NCBI RefSeq assembly: GCF_003955715.1
Contig: NZ_CP034463.1
Span: 4,898,001 to 4,962,000, forward strand
DNA: 64,000 nt
Origin: Streptomyces aquilus
GTDB taxonomy: Bacteria > Actinomycetota > Actinomycetes > Streptomycetales > Streptomycetaceae
Direction: 5' to 3'
The notes under the pieces are model-generated. The model was not told the origin of the DNA. It did not search any database and saw only the letters and a program-made list of their open reading frames with translations. Positions 1 through 8,706 of the stretch are shown here, one piece after another (the stretch's first letter is position 1; the number at the start of each line of letters is the position of its first letter). Position numbers and translations under genes: made by a program.

Positions 1-438
1 CACGTCCCCGGCGTGCGCCCAGGTCTCCATGAGGCGGGCGGTGGCCATGGAGGCGGTGGACATGGGCGGGCCGTACCAGGGGAAACGGGCGCCGGGCGGA
101 GCGGCACGCAGGGCGTCGGCCAGGTCCTCGCGCCCCGCCCGCCAGTAGGCGAGCAGCCGCTCCGGAGGCTTCGCCGCCCCCTCCTCGGCACCGTTGTCCA
201 CGAAGTCCCCGGGTGCGGCCAGCGCCTTCTCGACCTCACGGGAGAAGGCCGCCTGATCGGTCACGGCGAGCAGGGAGGAGTGGTCCGTCCAGGCGAGGTG
301 GGCGATCTGGTGGGCGACGGTCCAGCCGGGGGCGGGGGTCGGCAACGACCACTGCTCCTTGCTCAACCCGGCCACGAGCTGGTCGAGTTCCTCGCTCTCC
401 GCGCACAGGTCGTCGATGACGGGCGTGGGGTCTGCCAT
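1..438 (-). CDS. TIGR03084-type mycothiol-dependent isomerase-like protein, 3' end outside window
   Basis: The reading frame opens at ATG 438 and stays open to the window edge (146 codons). It begins MADPTPVIDDLC and contains GWTVAHQIAHLAWTD and, further on, METWAHAGDV. This is the DinB/maleylpyruvate isomerase N-terminal four-helix layout, in which His and Glu/Asp residues bind a metal and mycothiol is the usual cofactor. The GW-VAHQIAHL-W-D pattern and the family's ~260-residue length fit TIGR03084, a group found in acyl-CoA/short-chain metabolism clusters. The C-terminus is outside the window, so neither the family nor the partner genes can be confirmed. A 14-bp palindrome lies 33 bp upstream and suggests TetR-type control. 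Confidence 0.75.
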   Translation of the reverse strand, partial: MADPTPVIDDLCAESEELDQLVAGLSKEQWSLPTPAPGWTVAHQIAHLAWTDHSSLLAVTDQAAFSREVEKALAAPGDFVDNGAEEGAAKPPERLLAYWRAGREDLADALRAAPPGARFPWYGPPMSTASMATARLMETWAHAGDV

Positions 439-470
439 GGCAGCGAGGATGGCAGCCGGCTCATAAACAA

Positions 471-484
471 GCAAGCGCGCTTGC
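471..484. promoter_or_regulatory. Perfect 14-bp palindrome, candidate TetR-type operator
   Basis: GCAAGCGCGCTTGC lies 33 bp upstream of the leftward gene starting at 438, inside A/T-richer sequence that probably holds its promoter. Perfect palindromes of this AAGC/GCTT kind are typical of TetR-family operators. No TetR gene lies within the window, so the regulator would have to be encoded elsewhere or to the left. Confidence 0.45.
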
Positions 485-496
485 ATTCTTTTTTCC

Positions 497-571
497 GTCC
501 CGCCGAGCCCCGTCCCGCCGAGCCCCGTCCCGTCGAGTTCGGTCCCGTCGAGTTCGGTCCCGCCGAGTGAG
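497..571. repeat. Five imperfect 15-bp tandem repeats
   Basis: The first two units are identical (GTCCCGCCGAGCCCC). The next two are identical to each other (GTCCCGTCGAGTTCG). The fifth is a hybrid ending in GTGAG. The array lies between the divergent genes at 438 and 650 and has no convincing coding role. The two-plus-two pattern suggests stepwise slippage and duplication. Confidence 0.7.
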
Positions 572-649
572 TACGGCTACTCATGCCGTCGCCGGGCGGC
601 GCGGGAACGATGGGCGAGGAGGGTGGGCATCCGACCTGGAAGGTGGGGC

Positions 650-1417
650 ATGGGCAGGTTTCTGGCGGGGGTCGGGGCCGTGGTCGCGGCCGGGGTGGCG
701 CTGATCGTGGCGTATCTGGCGGGGGCGCCGGCGGATGTGGTGTTCGGGGCCGGGGCGGGGGTGCTGAGCCTGCTGTGGCTGCTGCTTCTGCTGACCGTGC
801 CGTGGAACCTCTACTTCCGGGCGCACGCCGTGCTCGCGGAGATCGCGGTGAGCCGGGAGAAGGGCCTCAAGATCTCCTCGTCCCGGGACGCCGAGGCCCG
901 GCGGATCGCCCGCGCGATGCTGCGGACGGCGGTCGCGGGGCATGTGGTGACGGCGGCGGTCGTCGTCGCGGTCACCTGGGCGACGGGCGCGTTGACGGGC
1001 TACTGGTTCGCCGCGTTCTTCCTGCTGAGTACGTTCTTCCGCCCGGCCGGCGCCTGGTTCGGCCAGCTCCGGCGGCGGCTCGGGACGCTGCTCAAGGACG
1101 TCACGTATCCCCGGGACGACGTGGTCGAGCTGAACGCCCGCCTCGACCGCGCCGAGACCGGGACGCGGGTGCTGGAGGAGAAGGCGGAGGAACAGTACCG
1201 GGCCCTCGCCGAGCTGCGCCGGACCGTGGACGCGCTGGCGATGAGCGCGTACGAACGGGCCGAGGAGGCGGACCGCAGGATCGCCGCGCTGGGCCGGGAG
1301 TTCGAGTCCACGGTGAACCGCCTCACCGACAACCAGGAGATCATCGCGGGGGTGAAGGCGTTCCTGCGGATGGTGCGCGCACCGGAGCTGCCGGGGGATG
1401 CGGCGGCGTCGGGCTGA
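650..1417 (+). CDS. Membrane-anchored coiled-coil protein of unknown function
   Basis: The 255-residue protein starts MGRFLAGVG. I chose ATG 650 over the in-frame GTG 623 because GGAAGG sits just ahead of it. Two hydrophobic segments at the N-terminus (about residues 4-25 and 30-53) are followed by a third pair near residues 90-135. The C-terminal 110 residues are charged and heptad-like (LDRAETGTRVLEEKAEEQYRAL), consistent with a cytoplasmic coiled coil. I do not recognise a named family. A scaffold or membrane-organising role is only inference. Confidence 0.7.
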   Translation: MGRFLAGVGAVVAAGVALIVAYLAGAPADVVFGAGAGVLSLLWLLLLLTVPWNLYFRAHAVLAEIAVSREKGLKISSSRDAEARRIARAMLRTAVAGHVVTAAVVVAVTWATGALTGYWFAAFFLLSTFFRPAGAWFGQLRRRLGTLLKDVTYPRDDVVELNARLDRAETGTRVLEEKAEEQYRALAELRRTVDALAMSAYERAEEADRRIAALGREFESTVNRLTDNQEIIAGVKAFLRMVRAPELPGDAAASG

Positions 1418-1495
1418 GCGGGGTGCTGTTCCCCTCGGGCCGACCGGGCTGACCGGGCTGACCGGGCTGCTGTACCCCCCAGGCTGAGCGGGGTG
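1412..1495. repeat. Local duplication: 14-bp direct repeats flanking a 9-bp triplication
   Basis: GGCTGAGCGGGGTG occurs at 1412-1425, overlapping the preceding stop codon, and again at 1482-1495. Between them GACCGGGCT is repeated three times (1442-1468). It lies between two convergent genes and has no clear terminator stem. This looks like slippage debris after a stop codon. Confidence 0.6.
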
Positions 1496-1503
1496 ACCTG
1501 GGT

Positions 1504-2493
1504 TCAGTGCCCCTCGGGCACCTCCGCCTTCCCCCGCCCCGTCTGCGTCAGCACCACGCCCATGCTGGCCGCGATGACCAGGGCGATCGCGGCGGCCTCC
1601 GTCGCGGACAGGGCCTGGCTCAGGACCAGGAAGCCGGCCGTCGCGGCGATGGCCGGTTCCAGGCTCATGAGGATGGCGAAGGTGGAGGCGGGCAGGCGGC
1701 GCAGGGCGATGAGTTCCAGGGTGTAGGGCAGGACCGAGGAGAGGACGGCCACCGCCGAGCCCAGGGCGATGGTCGTGGGGTCGAGGAGCCTGGTGCCGGA
1801 CTCGACGATGCCGAGCGGCAGGAACACCACCGCCGCGACCGCCATGGCGAGGGCGAGCCCGTCCGCCTGCGGGAAGCGGCGGCCGGTGCGGGCGCTGAAG
1901 ACGATGTACGCCGCCCACATGGCGCCCGCGCCCAGGGCGAAGAGGACGCCCACGACGTCGAGGCTGCCGAAGCCGCCGCCGCTGAGCAGCACGACACCGG
2001 CGAGGGCCAGGCCGGCCCAGACGAGGTTGATCGCGCGGCGGGAGGCGAGGACCGACAGGGCGAGGGGGCCGAGGACCTCCAGGGCGACCGCCGGACCGAG
2101 CGGGATGCGGGCGATCGACTGGTAGAAGAGGCCGTTCATCCCGGCCATCGTGAGGCCGAAGACGATCACCGTGGCCCAGTCGGCGCGGCCGTGTCCGCGT
2201 ACCCGCGGCCGGCACACCACCAGCAGCACGAGCGCCGCCGCCACCAGCCGCAGCGTCACCACGCCGAGCGCCCCGGCGCGCGGCATCAGGCTCGCCGCGA
2301 GGGCCCCGCCGAACTGCACGGAGATGCCCGCGGACAGCACCAGGCCGATGGAGCCGAGGGAGCGTCGGCGCGGGGTGCCCGCCGACGGCTGGGCGGTGGA
2401 GGTCTCGGCAACCAGGGGTGCCGAAAGCGAGTCGGCGGCGGTGCTGGGGGTGCTCACGGGGCCTTCCAGGGGTTCGGCACGCGGGACGTTCAT
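1504..2493 (-). CDS. EamA/RhtA-type drug/metabolite exporter
   Basis: The 329-residue integral membrane protein has about ten hydrophobic segments in two five-helix halves after a ~45-residue polar N-terminus. Motifs such as FYQSIARIPLGPAVALEVLGPLAL and ALRRLPASTFAILMSLEPAIAA are typical of the RhtA-like EamA branch, which exports amino acids and small metabolites across the cytoplasmic membrane. ATG 2493 gives the longest product. GTG 2457 (VSTPSTAAD) has a better ribosome-binding site (GGAAGG at four bases) and may be the true start. The substrate cannot be inferred from sequence. Confidence 0.85.
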   Translation of the reverse strand: MNVPRAEPLEGPVSTPSTAADSLSAPLVAETSTAQPSAGTPRRRSLGSIGLVLSAGISVQFGGALAASLMPRAGALGVVTLRLVAAALVLLVVCRPRVRGHGRADWATVIVFGLTMAGMNGLFYQSIARIPLGPAVALEVLGPLALSVLASRRAINLVWAGLALAGVVLLSGGGFGSLDVVGVLFALGAGAMWAAYIVFSARTGRRFPQADGLALAMAVAAVVFLPLGIVESGTRLLDPTTIALGSAVAVLSSVLPYTLELIALRRLPASTFAILMSLEPAIAATAGFLVLSQALSATEAAAIALVIAASMGVVLTQTGRGKAEVPEGH

Positions 2494-2504
2494 CTCGATG
2501 TACT

Positions 2505-2525
2505 GTCCAGTCCAGAGTAATGGAC
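2505..2525. promoter_or_regulatory. GTCCA/TGGAC inverted repeat upstream of the EamA exporter
   Basis: GTCCA is directly repeated at 2505-2514 and faces TGGAC at 2521-2525, ending 12 bp upstream of the exporter's ATG. Position and symmetry suggest a repressor site overlapping the promoter. No adjacent regulator gene supports this. Confidence 0.3.
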
Positions 2526-2573
2526 TACGTCAGGAACGTGAACCCCTTTTGCCGCTGTCCGGAGCGAGCCTCT

Positions 2574-3698
2574 CTACCGCCGCGCCATGTACAGGTCCAG
2601 CGCCTTGTGCAGCAGCCGGTTGATCGGGAAGTCCCACTCCCCCAGGTACTCGATGGCCTGACCGCCCGTGCCGACCTTGAAGCGGAGCAGGCCGAGGAGG
2701 TGGTTGGAGTCCTCCAGGGTGTCGGTGATGCCGCGCAGGTCGTAGACGGCGGCGCCCAGCTCGTGGGCGTCGGCCATCATCCGCCACTGCATCGCGTTGT
2801 TCGGCTGGACCTCGCGCTTGTGGGCGGTGGAGGCGCCGTACGAGTACCAGACGTGCTCGCCGACCGTGAGCATCGTGGCCGCGGCGAGGACGTCGCCGTC
2901 GTGGCGGGCGAGGTACAGGCGCATGCGGTCGGGGTGTTCGGCGTTGAGGACGGTCCACATGCGCTGGAAGTAGGCGAGCGGGCGCGGGATGAAGCGGTCG
3001 CGTTCGGCGGTCTCGGTGTAGAGGGCGTAGAACGCCGGGAGATCCTCGGGGCCGCCCCGCACGACCTCGACTCCCGCCTTCTCGGCCTTCTTGATGTTGC
3101 GCCGCCACTGCTGGTTGAGGCCGCGGTGGATCTCGTCCAACGACCGCCCGGCGAACGGGACTTGGAACACGTAACGGGGCTGTCCGGCGGCGAAGCCGTC
3201 CTCGCCGCCCGGCTCCGTCTGCTGCCAGCCCGCCCGCCGCAGCCGGTCGGCGACGTCGAAGGCACGGGGTTCGTACGACGTCGCCTCGGCGTCCCGCAGC
3301 CGCCGGGCGGCCGGGTCGGCGATCGCTGCCTTCACGGCGTCGGCGCTCCAGCGGCGCACGACGACGGGCGGCCCCATCTTCACCGAGAACGCGCCCTGCT
3401 GCCTGAGATGGACGAGCATCGGCTCCAGCCAGCGCTCGGCGAGCTCGGCGTCGTACCAGTCGATGAGCGGCCCCTCGGGCAGATACGCGAGGTACTTCTT
3501 CAGCTTCGGCACCGGCCGGTACAGCACCAGCCCCACCCCCACCAGCCGCTCCCCCTCGTCGAACCACCCGAGACTCTCCGCCCGCCAGTCCGGCTTCACC
3601 TCGCCCCAGGCGGGGATCTGGGTGTGGCTGGCGGAGGGACGGGCGGCGATGAAGGCGAGGTGGTCGGGGCGGGAGATGGGACGGAGACGGAGGGACAT
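2574..3698 (-). CDS. femX: FemX/FemAB-family lipid II aminoacyltransferase
   Basis: The 374-residue protein has the full FemAB length and a double GNAT-like fold. Landmarks are HTQIPAWGEVK near residue 25, YLPEGPLIDW near 95, LNQQWRRNIKKAEKAGVEV near 220 and the C-terminal YDLRGITDTLEDSNHLLGLLRFKVGTGG. Family members transfer amino acids from tRNA to the peptidoglycan stem; in Streptomyces FemX adds the first glycine of the bridge to LL-diaminopimelate. ATG 3698 has AGGAG eight bases upstream. Streptomyces often carry several paralogues, so the exact acceptor (lipid II or a peptide) is not certain. Confidence 0.85.
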   Translation of the reverse strand: MSLRLRPISRPDHLAFIAARPSASHTQIPAWGEVKPDWRAESLGWFDEGERLVGVGLVLYRPVPKLKKYLAYLPEGPLIDWYDAELAERWLEPMLVHLRQQGAFSVKMGPPVVVRRWSADAVKAAIADPAARRLRDAEATSYEPRAFDVADRLRRAGWQQTEPGGEDGFAAGQPRYVFQVPFAGRSLDEIHRGLNQQWRRNIKKAEKAGVEVVRGGPEDLPAFYALYTETAERDRFIPRPLAYFQRMWTVLNAEHPDRMRLYLARHDGDVLAAATMLTVGEHVWYSYGASTAHKREVQPNNAMQWRMMADAHELGAAVYDLRGITDTLEDSNHLLGLLRFKVGTGGQAIEYLGEWDFPINRLLHKALDLYMARR

Positions 3699-3825
3699 GG
3701 ACAGTGCTCCTGTGGATCGGCTGCGGCTACCCCGGCTACCCGGATCCCGTCACTCTACGAACTGTCCGGCCGCCCTCCCCCCACCCCAACGATCACGCCT
3801 CCCGCCCTTCCCACCGGACGTCCGG

Positions 3826-6654
3826 TCACGCCTCCAGCCCCTCCGCCAGCACCTCCGCCAGATGCCTCCCCCGCACCCCCGCCAGCTGTTCCAACTGTGT
3901 CCGGCAGGAGTAGCCGTCCGCCAGGATCACCGTCCCGGCGGTCGCCTCGCGCACGGCCGGCAGCAGCTGCTCCTCCGCGCAGGCCCGTGACACCTCGAAG
4001 TGCCCTGCCTCGAAGCCGAAGTTGCCCGCCAGGCCGCAGCAGCCGCCGGTCAACTCCCCGTCCAGGCCCGCCGCTTCGCGCAGGCGGCGGTCGGCCATGT
4101 CGCCCAGGACCGCGTGCTGGTGGCAGTGGGTCTGGCCGGCCGCCGGGCGGTTCACGCGCGGTGGGGTCCAGTCGGGGGCCAGGCGTTGCAGCGCCTCCGC
4201 GAAGGTGAGGACGCGGGATGACAGCGCGGCCGCGCGCGGGTCGTCGCGGAGGAGTTCCGGCAGGTCCGTGCGCAGGGCCGCCGCGCAGCTCGGTTCCAGG
4301 ACGACGACCGGGAGGTCCGTCGCCAGCACCGGTGCCATCAGGTCGAGGGTGCGGCGCATGACCGTACGGGCGCGGTCGAGCTGGCCCGTCGAGACGTACG
4401 TCAGCCCGCAGCAGACCCGGCCGCGGCGGGCCGTGAGCGGGGCGAAGGTGGGTGAGGAGGTGTGAAGGGTGGGCGGGAGGACCAGCGAGAGGCCCGCCGC
4501 TTCCAGGACCCGGACCGCCGCGCGGCCCACCTCGGGCGACAGGTGCTCGGTGAAGGTGTCCGGCCACAGCACCACCTTCGGGCCGGTACCTGCCGGAGTC
4601 GGCCGCCTCCCCCACCACCGCGTGAACGTCTCCCCCGCCACCCGCGGAAGCCGCCGCTCGGGCGCGATCCCGCCCAGCCGTTTCGCCGCCCACGCCAACG
4701 GCCCCACCGCGGCCAGCGCGTTGACCACCGCCGCCGTGCGCGTACGTGCCACCGCCCGCAGCCACACCGGCAGCCGGCCCATCACGTAGTGGGCGGCCGG
4801 CCTGCGGCGCCCGGCGTAGTGGTGGTGCAGGAACTCCGCCTTGTACGTGGCCATGTCCACCCCGACCGGGCAGTCCGAGCGGCAGCCCTTGCAGGACAGG
4901 CACAGGTCAAGCGCCTCCCGCACCTCCTCCGAGCGCCAGCCGTCGGTCACCACCTCGCCCGCGAGCATCTCGTGCAGCAGCCGGGCGCGCCCGCGCGTGG
5001 AGTGCGCCTCCTCGCCGGTCGCCCGGAACGACGGGCACATCACGGCAGACCCGGCCACCGACGTCGTACGGCACTTCGCGACGCCCACGCAGCGGCGGAC
5101 CGCGGCCGAGAAGTCGCCGCCGTCGCCGGGGTAGCCGAAGGCCACGTCGACCGGTTCGCGGGGGAGGGCCGAGAAGCGGAGGTTGGTGTCCAGCGGGGCC
5201 GGGCGGACCAGCATGCCGGGGTTGAGGAGGTCGTCCGGGTCCCAGACGCCCTTGGCGCGCTCGAAGAGGGACACCAGCTCCGCGCCGTACATCCGCGGCA
5301 GCAGCTCCGCCCGCGCCTGCCCGTCGCCGTGCTCCCCGGACAGCGAACCGCCGTGCGCCACGACCAGGTCGGCGAGTTCCTCGGAGAACCGGCGGAAGCG
5401 GGCGACGCCCTTGTCGGTGAGCAGGTCGAAGTCGATGCGGACGTGGATGCAGCCGTCACCGAAGTGGCCGTACGGCGTCCCGCGCAGCCCGTGGTCGGTG
5501 AGGAGGCGCCTGAAGTCCCGTAGGTACGCGCCCAGTCGGGGCGGCGGCACCGCGCAGTCCTCCCAGCCGGGCCAGGCCTCGGAGCCGTCCGGCATCCGGG
5601 TCGCGGTCCCGGAGGCGTCCTCCCTGATGCGCCACAGGGCCCGCTGTCCGGCCGGGTCGGTCACCACCAGCGCGTCCACGACGTCCGCGGCCCGCACGAC
5701 CGTCTCCGCACGCGCGCGTGCCTCGGCCTCGGTGTCGCCGCCGGTCTCCACGAACAGCCAGGCCCCGCCGCGCGGGAGGGCGGCCGCCGAGGGCACCAGG
5801 TCGGCCGCCATGCCCTCCACGGTCAGGGGGTGGTGGAGCAGCAGCCCGGCGGCGGCCTCGGCGGCCGCGCCCTCGTCCGCGTACCCCAGCACGGCCAGCG
5901 CACGCGCGCGGGGCGCCGCCACCAGCCGTACGACCGCCTCGGTCAGCACGCCGAGGGTGCCCTCGCTGCCGCAGAAGGCGCGGGCGACGTCGGCGCCCTT
6001 CTCCGGCAGCAGCGCGTCCAGCGCGTACCCGGAGATGCGGCGGGGCAGCTCCGGGAAGCCGGTGCGCAGCCGGGCGAGGTCGCCCGCCACCAGGTCGCGC
6101 AGGCCGTCCGGGGCGCCGGCCCAGTCCTGCCCGAGCCGCAGCCGCCGGCCACGCGCGGTGATCACGTCGAGTGCGCGGACGCTGTCGGCGGTCGTCCCCC
6201 AGGCCACCGAGTGCGAGCCGCAGGAGTTGTTGCCGATCATGCCGCCGAGCGTGCAGCGGCTGTGGGTGGAGGGGTCGGGGCCGAAACGCAGGCCGTACGG
6301 GGCGGCGGCGTCCTGAAGGCGGTCCAGGACCAATCCGGGCTGGACGACGGCCGTACGGGACTCCGGGTCGAGGGCGACCAGGCGGTTCATGTGGCGGGTG
6401 AAGTCCAGCACGACACCGGTGCCGGTGGCCTGACCGGCGATCGACGTCCCGCCGCCGCGCGGCACCACGGGCACGCCGCGCTCCCGGCACACCGCGAGGA
6501 CCGCCGCCACGTCGTCGGCGTCTCTCGGCGCCACCACCCCCAGCGGGACCCGCCGGTAGTTGGACGCGTCCATGGTCATCAGCGCCCGGGACGTGACGTC
6601 GAACCCGACCTCACCCCGGACGGCCGCCCGCAGCGCCGACTCGAGATCCGTCAT
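3826..6654 (-). CDS. Fused FAD-linked oxidase and Fe-S/CCG-domain oxidoreductase (YdiJ/D-lactate dehydrogenase-like)
   Basis: About 942 residues. The N-terminal half is a VAO/GlcD-type FAD domain, with VVPRGGGTSIAGQ near residue 65 and a catalytic-domain HFGDGCIHVRIDF. The second half carries a 4Fe-4S motif (CLSCKGCRSDCPVG) and a CCG/heterodisulfide-reductase domain (HCHQHAVLGD, GGCCGLAGNFGFE). The fusion equals GlcD plus GlcF in one chain, as in E. coli YdiJ and actinobacterial D-lactate or D-2-hydroxyacid dehydrogenases, which oxidise a 2-hydroxyacid and pass electrons to the respiratory chain. ATG 6654 (MTDLES) follows GGAG and is preferred to ATG 6669. The substrate is unproven. Confidence 0.85.
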   Translation of the reverse strand: MTDLESALRAAVRGEVGFDVTSRALMTMDASNYRRVPLGVVAPRDADDVAAVLAVCRERGVPVVPRGGGTSIAGQATGTGVVLDFTRHMNRLVALDPESRTAVVQPGLVLDRLQDAAAPYGLRFGPDPSTHSRCTLGGMIGNNSCGSHSVAWGTTADSVRALDVITARGRRLRLGQDWAGAPDGLRDLVAGDLARLRTGFPELPRRISGYALDALLPEKGADVARAFCGSEGTLGVLTEAVVRLVAAPRARALAVLGYADEGAAAEAAAGLLLHHPLTVEGMAADLVPSAAALPRGGAWLFVETGGDTEAEARARAETVVRAADVVDALVVTDPAGQRALWRIREDASGTATRMPDGSEAWPGWEDCAVPPPRLGAYLRDFRRLLTDHGLRGTPYGHFGDGCIHVRIDFDLLTDKGVARFRRFSEELADLVVAHGGSLSGEHGDGQARAELLPRMYGAELVSLFERAKGVWDPDDLLNPGMLVRPAPLDTNLRFSALPREPVDVAFGYPGDGGDFSAAVRRCVGVAKCRTTSVAGSAVMCPSFRATGEEAHSTRGRARLLHEMLAGEVVTDGWRSEEVREALDLCLSCKGCRSDCPVGVDMATYKAEFLHHHYAGRRRPAAHYVMGRLPVWLRAVARTRTAAVVNALAAVGPLAWAAKRLGGIAPERRLPRVAGETFTRWWGRRPTPAGTGPKVVLWPDTFTEHLSPEVGRAAVRVLEAAGLSLVLPPTLHTSSPTFAPLTARRGRVCCGLTYVSTGQLDRARTVMRRTLDLMAPVLATDLPVVVLEPSCAAALRTDLPELLRDDPRAAALSSRVLTFAEALQRLAPDWTPPRVNRPAAGQTHCHQHAVLGDMADRRLREAAGLDGELTGGCCGLAGNFGFEAGHFEVSRACAEEQLLPAVREATAGTVILADGYSCRTQLEQLAGVRGRHLAEVLAEGLEA

Positions 6655-6852
6655 GGCTCCAGCATGCATCCGACCACTGACAGTGACGAAACACCGACGG
6701 CGACGAACCCACCGCGCGCCGCCGGAATCTGTGAACGCCTCCAGAACCTACCCAGTTTGATCACCAACTCCCATATAGTGACCGCTTATTGAGCGACAGG
6801 CGTCGCTTCTCGCCCAGGAATGCACAGCGGCCCCCTACCGAGGACCCGACTC

Positions 6853-8706
6853 ATGACCGCCCCAAACCTGCCCGGCGAACGCCCCACCGCCCGCGCCCTC
6901 CTGACCGCCCCGCTGCTCACCGCCGTGCTCGCCGCGCTCGCGGTCACCGGCGCGGTGGCCCGGGCGCCGGAGTCGGTACGCATCCCGCTCGCCCTCGGTG
7001 CCGGTGCGGGCGCGCTGCTGCTGACCGCGGCCGTCGCCGTGGCCGCCCACGCCACGCAGAACGCCCGGATCACCCGCCGCCGCCTCGAAGCCGTCACCCT
7101 CGACGCCGGGCGGCTGCTCCAGGACCGGGCCCGGCAGAGCGCGGAGTTCGACCAGGAGCGCGTGCAGCTGACCGAGGAGCTGACCCACGAGCGGGCCCGG
7201 CACGCCACCGAACTCACCCGGGAACGCGCCCGGCTCACCGCCGAGTTGGAGGAGCAGCGGGCCCGCCTCACCGCCGCGAACGCCCGCCTCACCGAGCGCG
7301 CCCGCCGCGCCGAGCAGGAGCGGTCCACCGCCCTGTCGGCCACCGCCAACGCGGCCGGCCGCATGCAGGCCCTGGCCACCGGCATGCTCGCCGACCTGCG
7401 CGCCATGGAGGAACGGCACGACGACGAGGACGTCCTCGCCGACCTCCTCCACCTCGACCACCGCACCGCCCAGGCGGGCCGCCTCGCCGACTCCGTCGCC
7501 GTCCTCACCGGCGCCCGCTCCGGCCGCCGTTGGGCCCGCCCCATCGCCATGGAGTCGATCCTGCGCGGCGCGATGGGCCGCATCAGCGGCTACCGGCGGG
7601 TGCGGGTGCACTCCGCCTGCGAGGCCGCCGTCGCCGGGCACGCCGCCGAAGGCGTGATGCACGCGCTCGCCGAACTCCTCGACAACGCGGCGAACTTCTC
7701 CCCGCCGACCGCCGAGGTCCACGTGTACGTCGAGGAGGTCCCGGCCGGGGTCATCGTCTCCGTCGAGGACAGCGGCCTCGTCATGGGCGAGACCCAACTC
7801 CGGCGCGCCGAACGGGCGGTGTCGGGCGACGACGCCGAACTCGGCGGCCTCACCGGCACCCGTCTCGGCCTCGCGGTCGTGGGCCGCCTGTCCCGCAAGT
7901 ACGGCCTCACGGTCTCCTTCCGCCCCTCGGCCCGCGGCGGCACCGGCGTCCTGATGCTCGTACCCCAGGACATCCTCGTACCGGAGCAGCCGGCCCCGCG
8001 CCCGCACGGGGCGCGGACGCTTCCGCAGGTGGAGAGTGCGGCGGCCGAAGGTGCGGGGGCGGGTACGGCCGTACGGGCCGACACCACGCCGGCCGGGCCG
8101 GCCCCGGGCACGGAGGCGGACCCGGCCCCGGACGCGCCGTCCACCCCGGCCCCCGACCCCGTTCCCACCCACGAGTCCCCCGACCACAGCGCCGCCACCC
8201 TTCCCGACGACCTGCCCACGGGCCGGTCCGAAGGCTGGCCGGAAGGACGGCCGGAAGGCCGCCCCGAAGGGCTTCCCGACGGCCTTCCCAAGCGCCGCCG
8301 GGGCCGCGCCCTCGCCGCGGCCGAGCGGGAGCAGCGGGAGCGGGTACGCGCGCGTGCCGCCGAAACGGCCAGGACCGCCGGGACCGCGAGGACCACCGGC
8401 ACCATCGGAACCGGCGGTTCCACCAACGCCTCCGGTGCCACCGGTGCCCCTGGCGCACTCGGCGCCGGCGCACCCACCGGCCACGCCAGGCCCACCGAAT
8501 CCGCCGGCCACACCAGGCCCACCCGTTCCACCGGTCCCGCCGACGACACCCCCGCCCGAGCCATCCGCTTCAGCAGCTTCCGGCAAGCCGTACGCGGCAC
8601 CCTCACCGACCAGAGCGACCCCGCCACTCCGGCGCCCGCGGAGACCCCCGAACCGGCCACCCCGGCCCACACCCACCCCACCCCGGAAGGCGACCCCACG
8701 TCATGA
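6853..8706 (+). CDS. cvnA: Conservon protein CvnA, membrane-bound histidine-kinase-like ATPase
   Basis: 617 residues, using ATG 6853 with GAGGA eight bases upstream; ATG 6820 is the longer option. Two transmembrane helices (about 15-36 and 44-66) precede a long coiled coil (75-165), a DHR segment at 202-204 and a GHKL ATPase with N-box ELLDNAANFSPP at 274-285. A G1-like VEDSG lies at 304-308 and a G2-like TRLGLAVVG at 336-344. Beyond residue 375 there is a ~240-residue Pro/Ala/Gly-rich tail with a short repeated PEGR/PEGL stretch. CvnA proteins resemble sensor kinases and are thought to act with CvnB-D as a membrane complex analogous to eukaryotic G-protein signalling. The stop overlaps cvnB (ATGA). 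Confidence 0.92.
   Translation: MTAPNLPGERPTARALLTAPLLTAVLAALAVTGAVARAPESVRIPLALGAGAGALLLTAAVAVAAHATQNARITRRRLEAVTLDAGRLLQDRARQSAEFDQERVQLTEELTHERARHATELTRERARLTAELEEQRARLTAANARLTERARRAEQERSTALSATANAAGRMQALATGMLADLRAMEERHDDEDVLADLLHLDHRTAQAGRLADSVAVLTGARSGRRWARPIAMESILRGAMGRISGYRRVRVHSACEAAVAGHAAEGVMHALAELLDNAANFSPPTAEVHVYVEEVPAGVIVSVEDSGLVMGETQLRRAERAVSGDDAELGGLTGTRLGLAVVGRLSRKYGLTVSFRPSARGGTGVLMLVPQDILVPEQPAPRPHGARTLPQVESAAAEGAGAGTAVRADTTPAGPAPGTEADPAPDAPSTPAPDPVPTHESPDHSAATLPDDLPTGRSEGWPEGRPEGRPEGLPDGLPKRRRGRALAAAEREQRERVRARAAETARTAGTARTTGTIGTGGSTNASGATGAPGALGAGAPTGHARPTESAGHTRPTRSTGPADDTPARAIRFSSFRQAVRGTLTDQSDPATPAPAETPEPATPAHTHPTPEGDPTS

Noticed and set aside
497..571. CRISPR-like array
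   Set aside because: Units are contiguous 15-mers without spacers; no cas genes.
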